22,925 nucleotides of DNA, taken from assembly GCA_946479895.1 (NCBI GenBank), contig CAMLHT010000022.1:1-22925 (forward strand). Reading direction: 5' to 3'. Within the stretch, counting starts at the first letter, position 1. Each line of letters begins with the position of its first letter. The position numbers and the translations under genes were made by a program. The notes under the pieces are model-generated. The model ran no database searches. It saw only the letters and a program-made list of their open reading frames with translations, and was not told the DNA's origin. Shown here in pieces: positions 22,816-22,925 of the stretch. This stretch comes from an uncultured Gemmatimonadota bacterium (lineage in GTDB: Bacteria; Gemmatimonadota; Gemmatimonadetes; Gemmatimonadales; Gemmatimonadaceae).

Positions 22816-22925
22816 CGGGGTCGTAAGGGGCCGCGGGCAAGCGTGGAGCAATGGCGCGACGGGCGCCGGAGACAGGGGAGCTCGTTAGACCAACGCTCGA
22901 GCGGGGCGTAGCGTTGCTCCGGACG

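Noticed and set aside
22846..22920. GGAGCAA / TTGCTCC inverted pair and AACGCT / AGCGTT hairpin at the right edge
   Set aside because: The arms are only 6-7 bases and widely spaced, and could be chance in GC-rich sequence. No mobile-element gene is nearby.
1..22925. Insertion sequence, prophage or integrative element linked to the tRNA
   Set aside because: No transposase, integrase or att-like duplicate of the tRNA 3' end was found in the window.

Overview
The window is GC-rich DNA, densely packed with genes. It suggests a Gram-negative (diderm) soil or aquatic bacterium: it carries lipoproteins, a secretin and a complete set of type II secretion pseudopilins. The large secreted Asp-box (BNR/sortilin-like) propeller proteins and the overall protein style resemble Gemmatimonadota. 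That placement is inference; no marker gene in the window proves it.

Layout. (1) A complete tRNA-Cys(GCA) occupies 1-72. (2) Positions 96-5291 hold four translationally coupled secreted-protein genes: two lipoproteins and one secreted protein with cohesin-like domains, then an 830-residue Asp-box propeller protein ending in a dockerin-like calcium-binding module. (3) Positions 5447-15265 hold an eleven-gene type II secretion cluster in the order gspG-F-H-I-J-K-L-M-C-D-E, with most genes overlapping. (4) Positions 15266-15352 hold a run of heptamer repeats folded into a hairpin between convergent genes. (5) Positions 15363-16517 hold two divergent antioxidant genes: an exported one-cysteine peroxiredoxin (minus) and an OsmC/YhfA-family protein (plus). 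(6) Positions 16562-19364 hold a run of metabolic genes: an F420/NADP-type Rossmann protein, an AroH-type chorismate mutase, phosphoserine phosphatase and a class V aminotransferase. (7) Positions 19373-19443 hold a REP-like palindrome and a strong hairpin terminator. (8) Positions 19464-22760 (minus) encode a 1098-residue secreted Asp-box propeller protein.

The most striking observation is the OsmC-family gene. Conventional reading stops at UGA 16452-16454, exactly where the family has its second conserved cysteine. The same frame continues for 20 family-like residues (starting PLYGTVAVAA) to a second stop at 16515-16517. Starting 13 bases after the UGA is a 7-bp stem with an AGUU apical loop, a good match to a bacterial SECIS element. 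I read this as a selenoprotein with selenocysteine at residue 128.

The second theme is a possible small cohesin-dockerin surface assembly outside any cellulosome, encoded beside the type II system that could export it. How these parts work together is inference; the domain and gene order are visible in the sequence.
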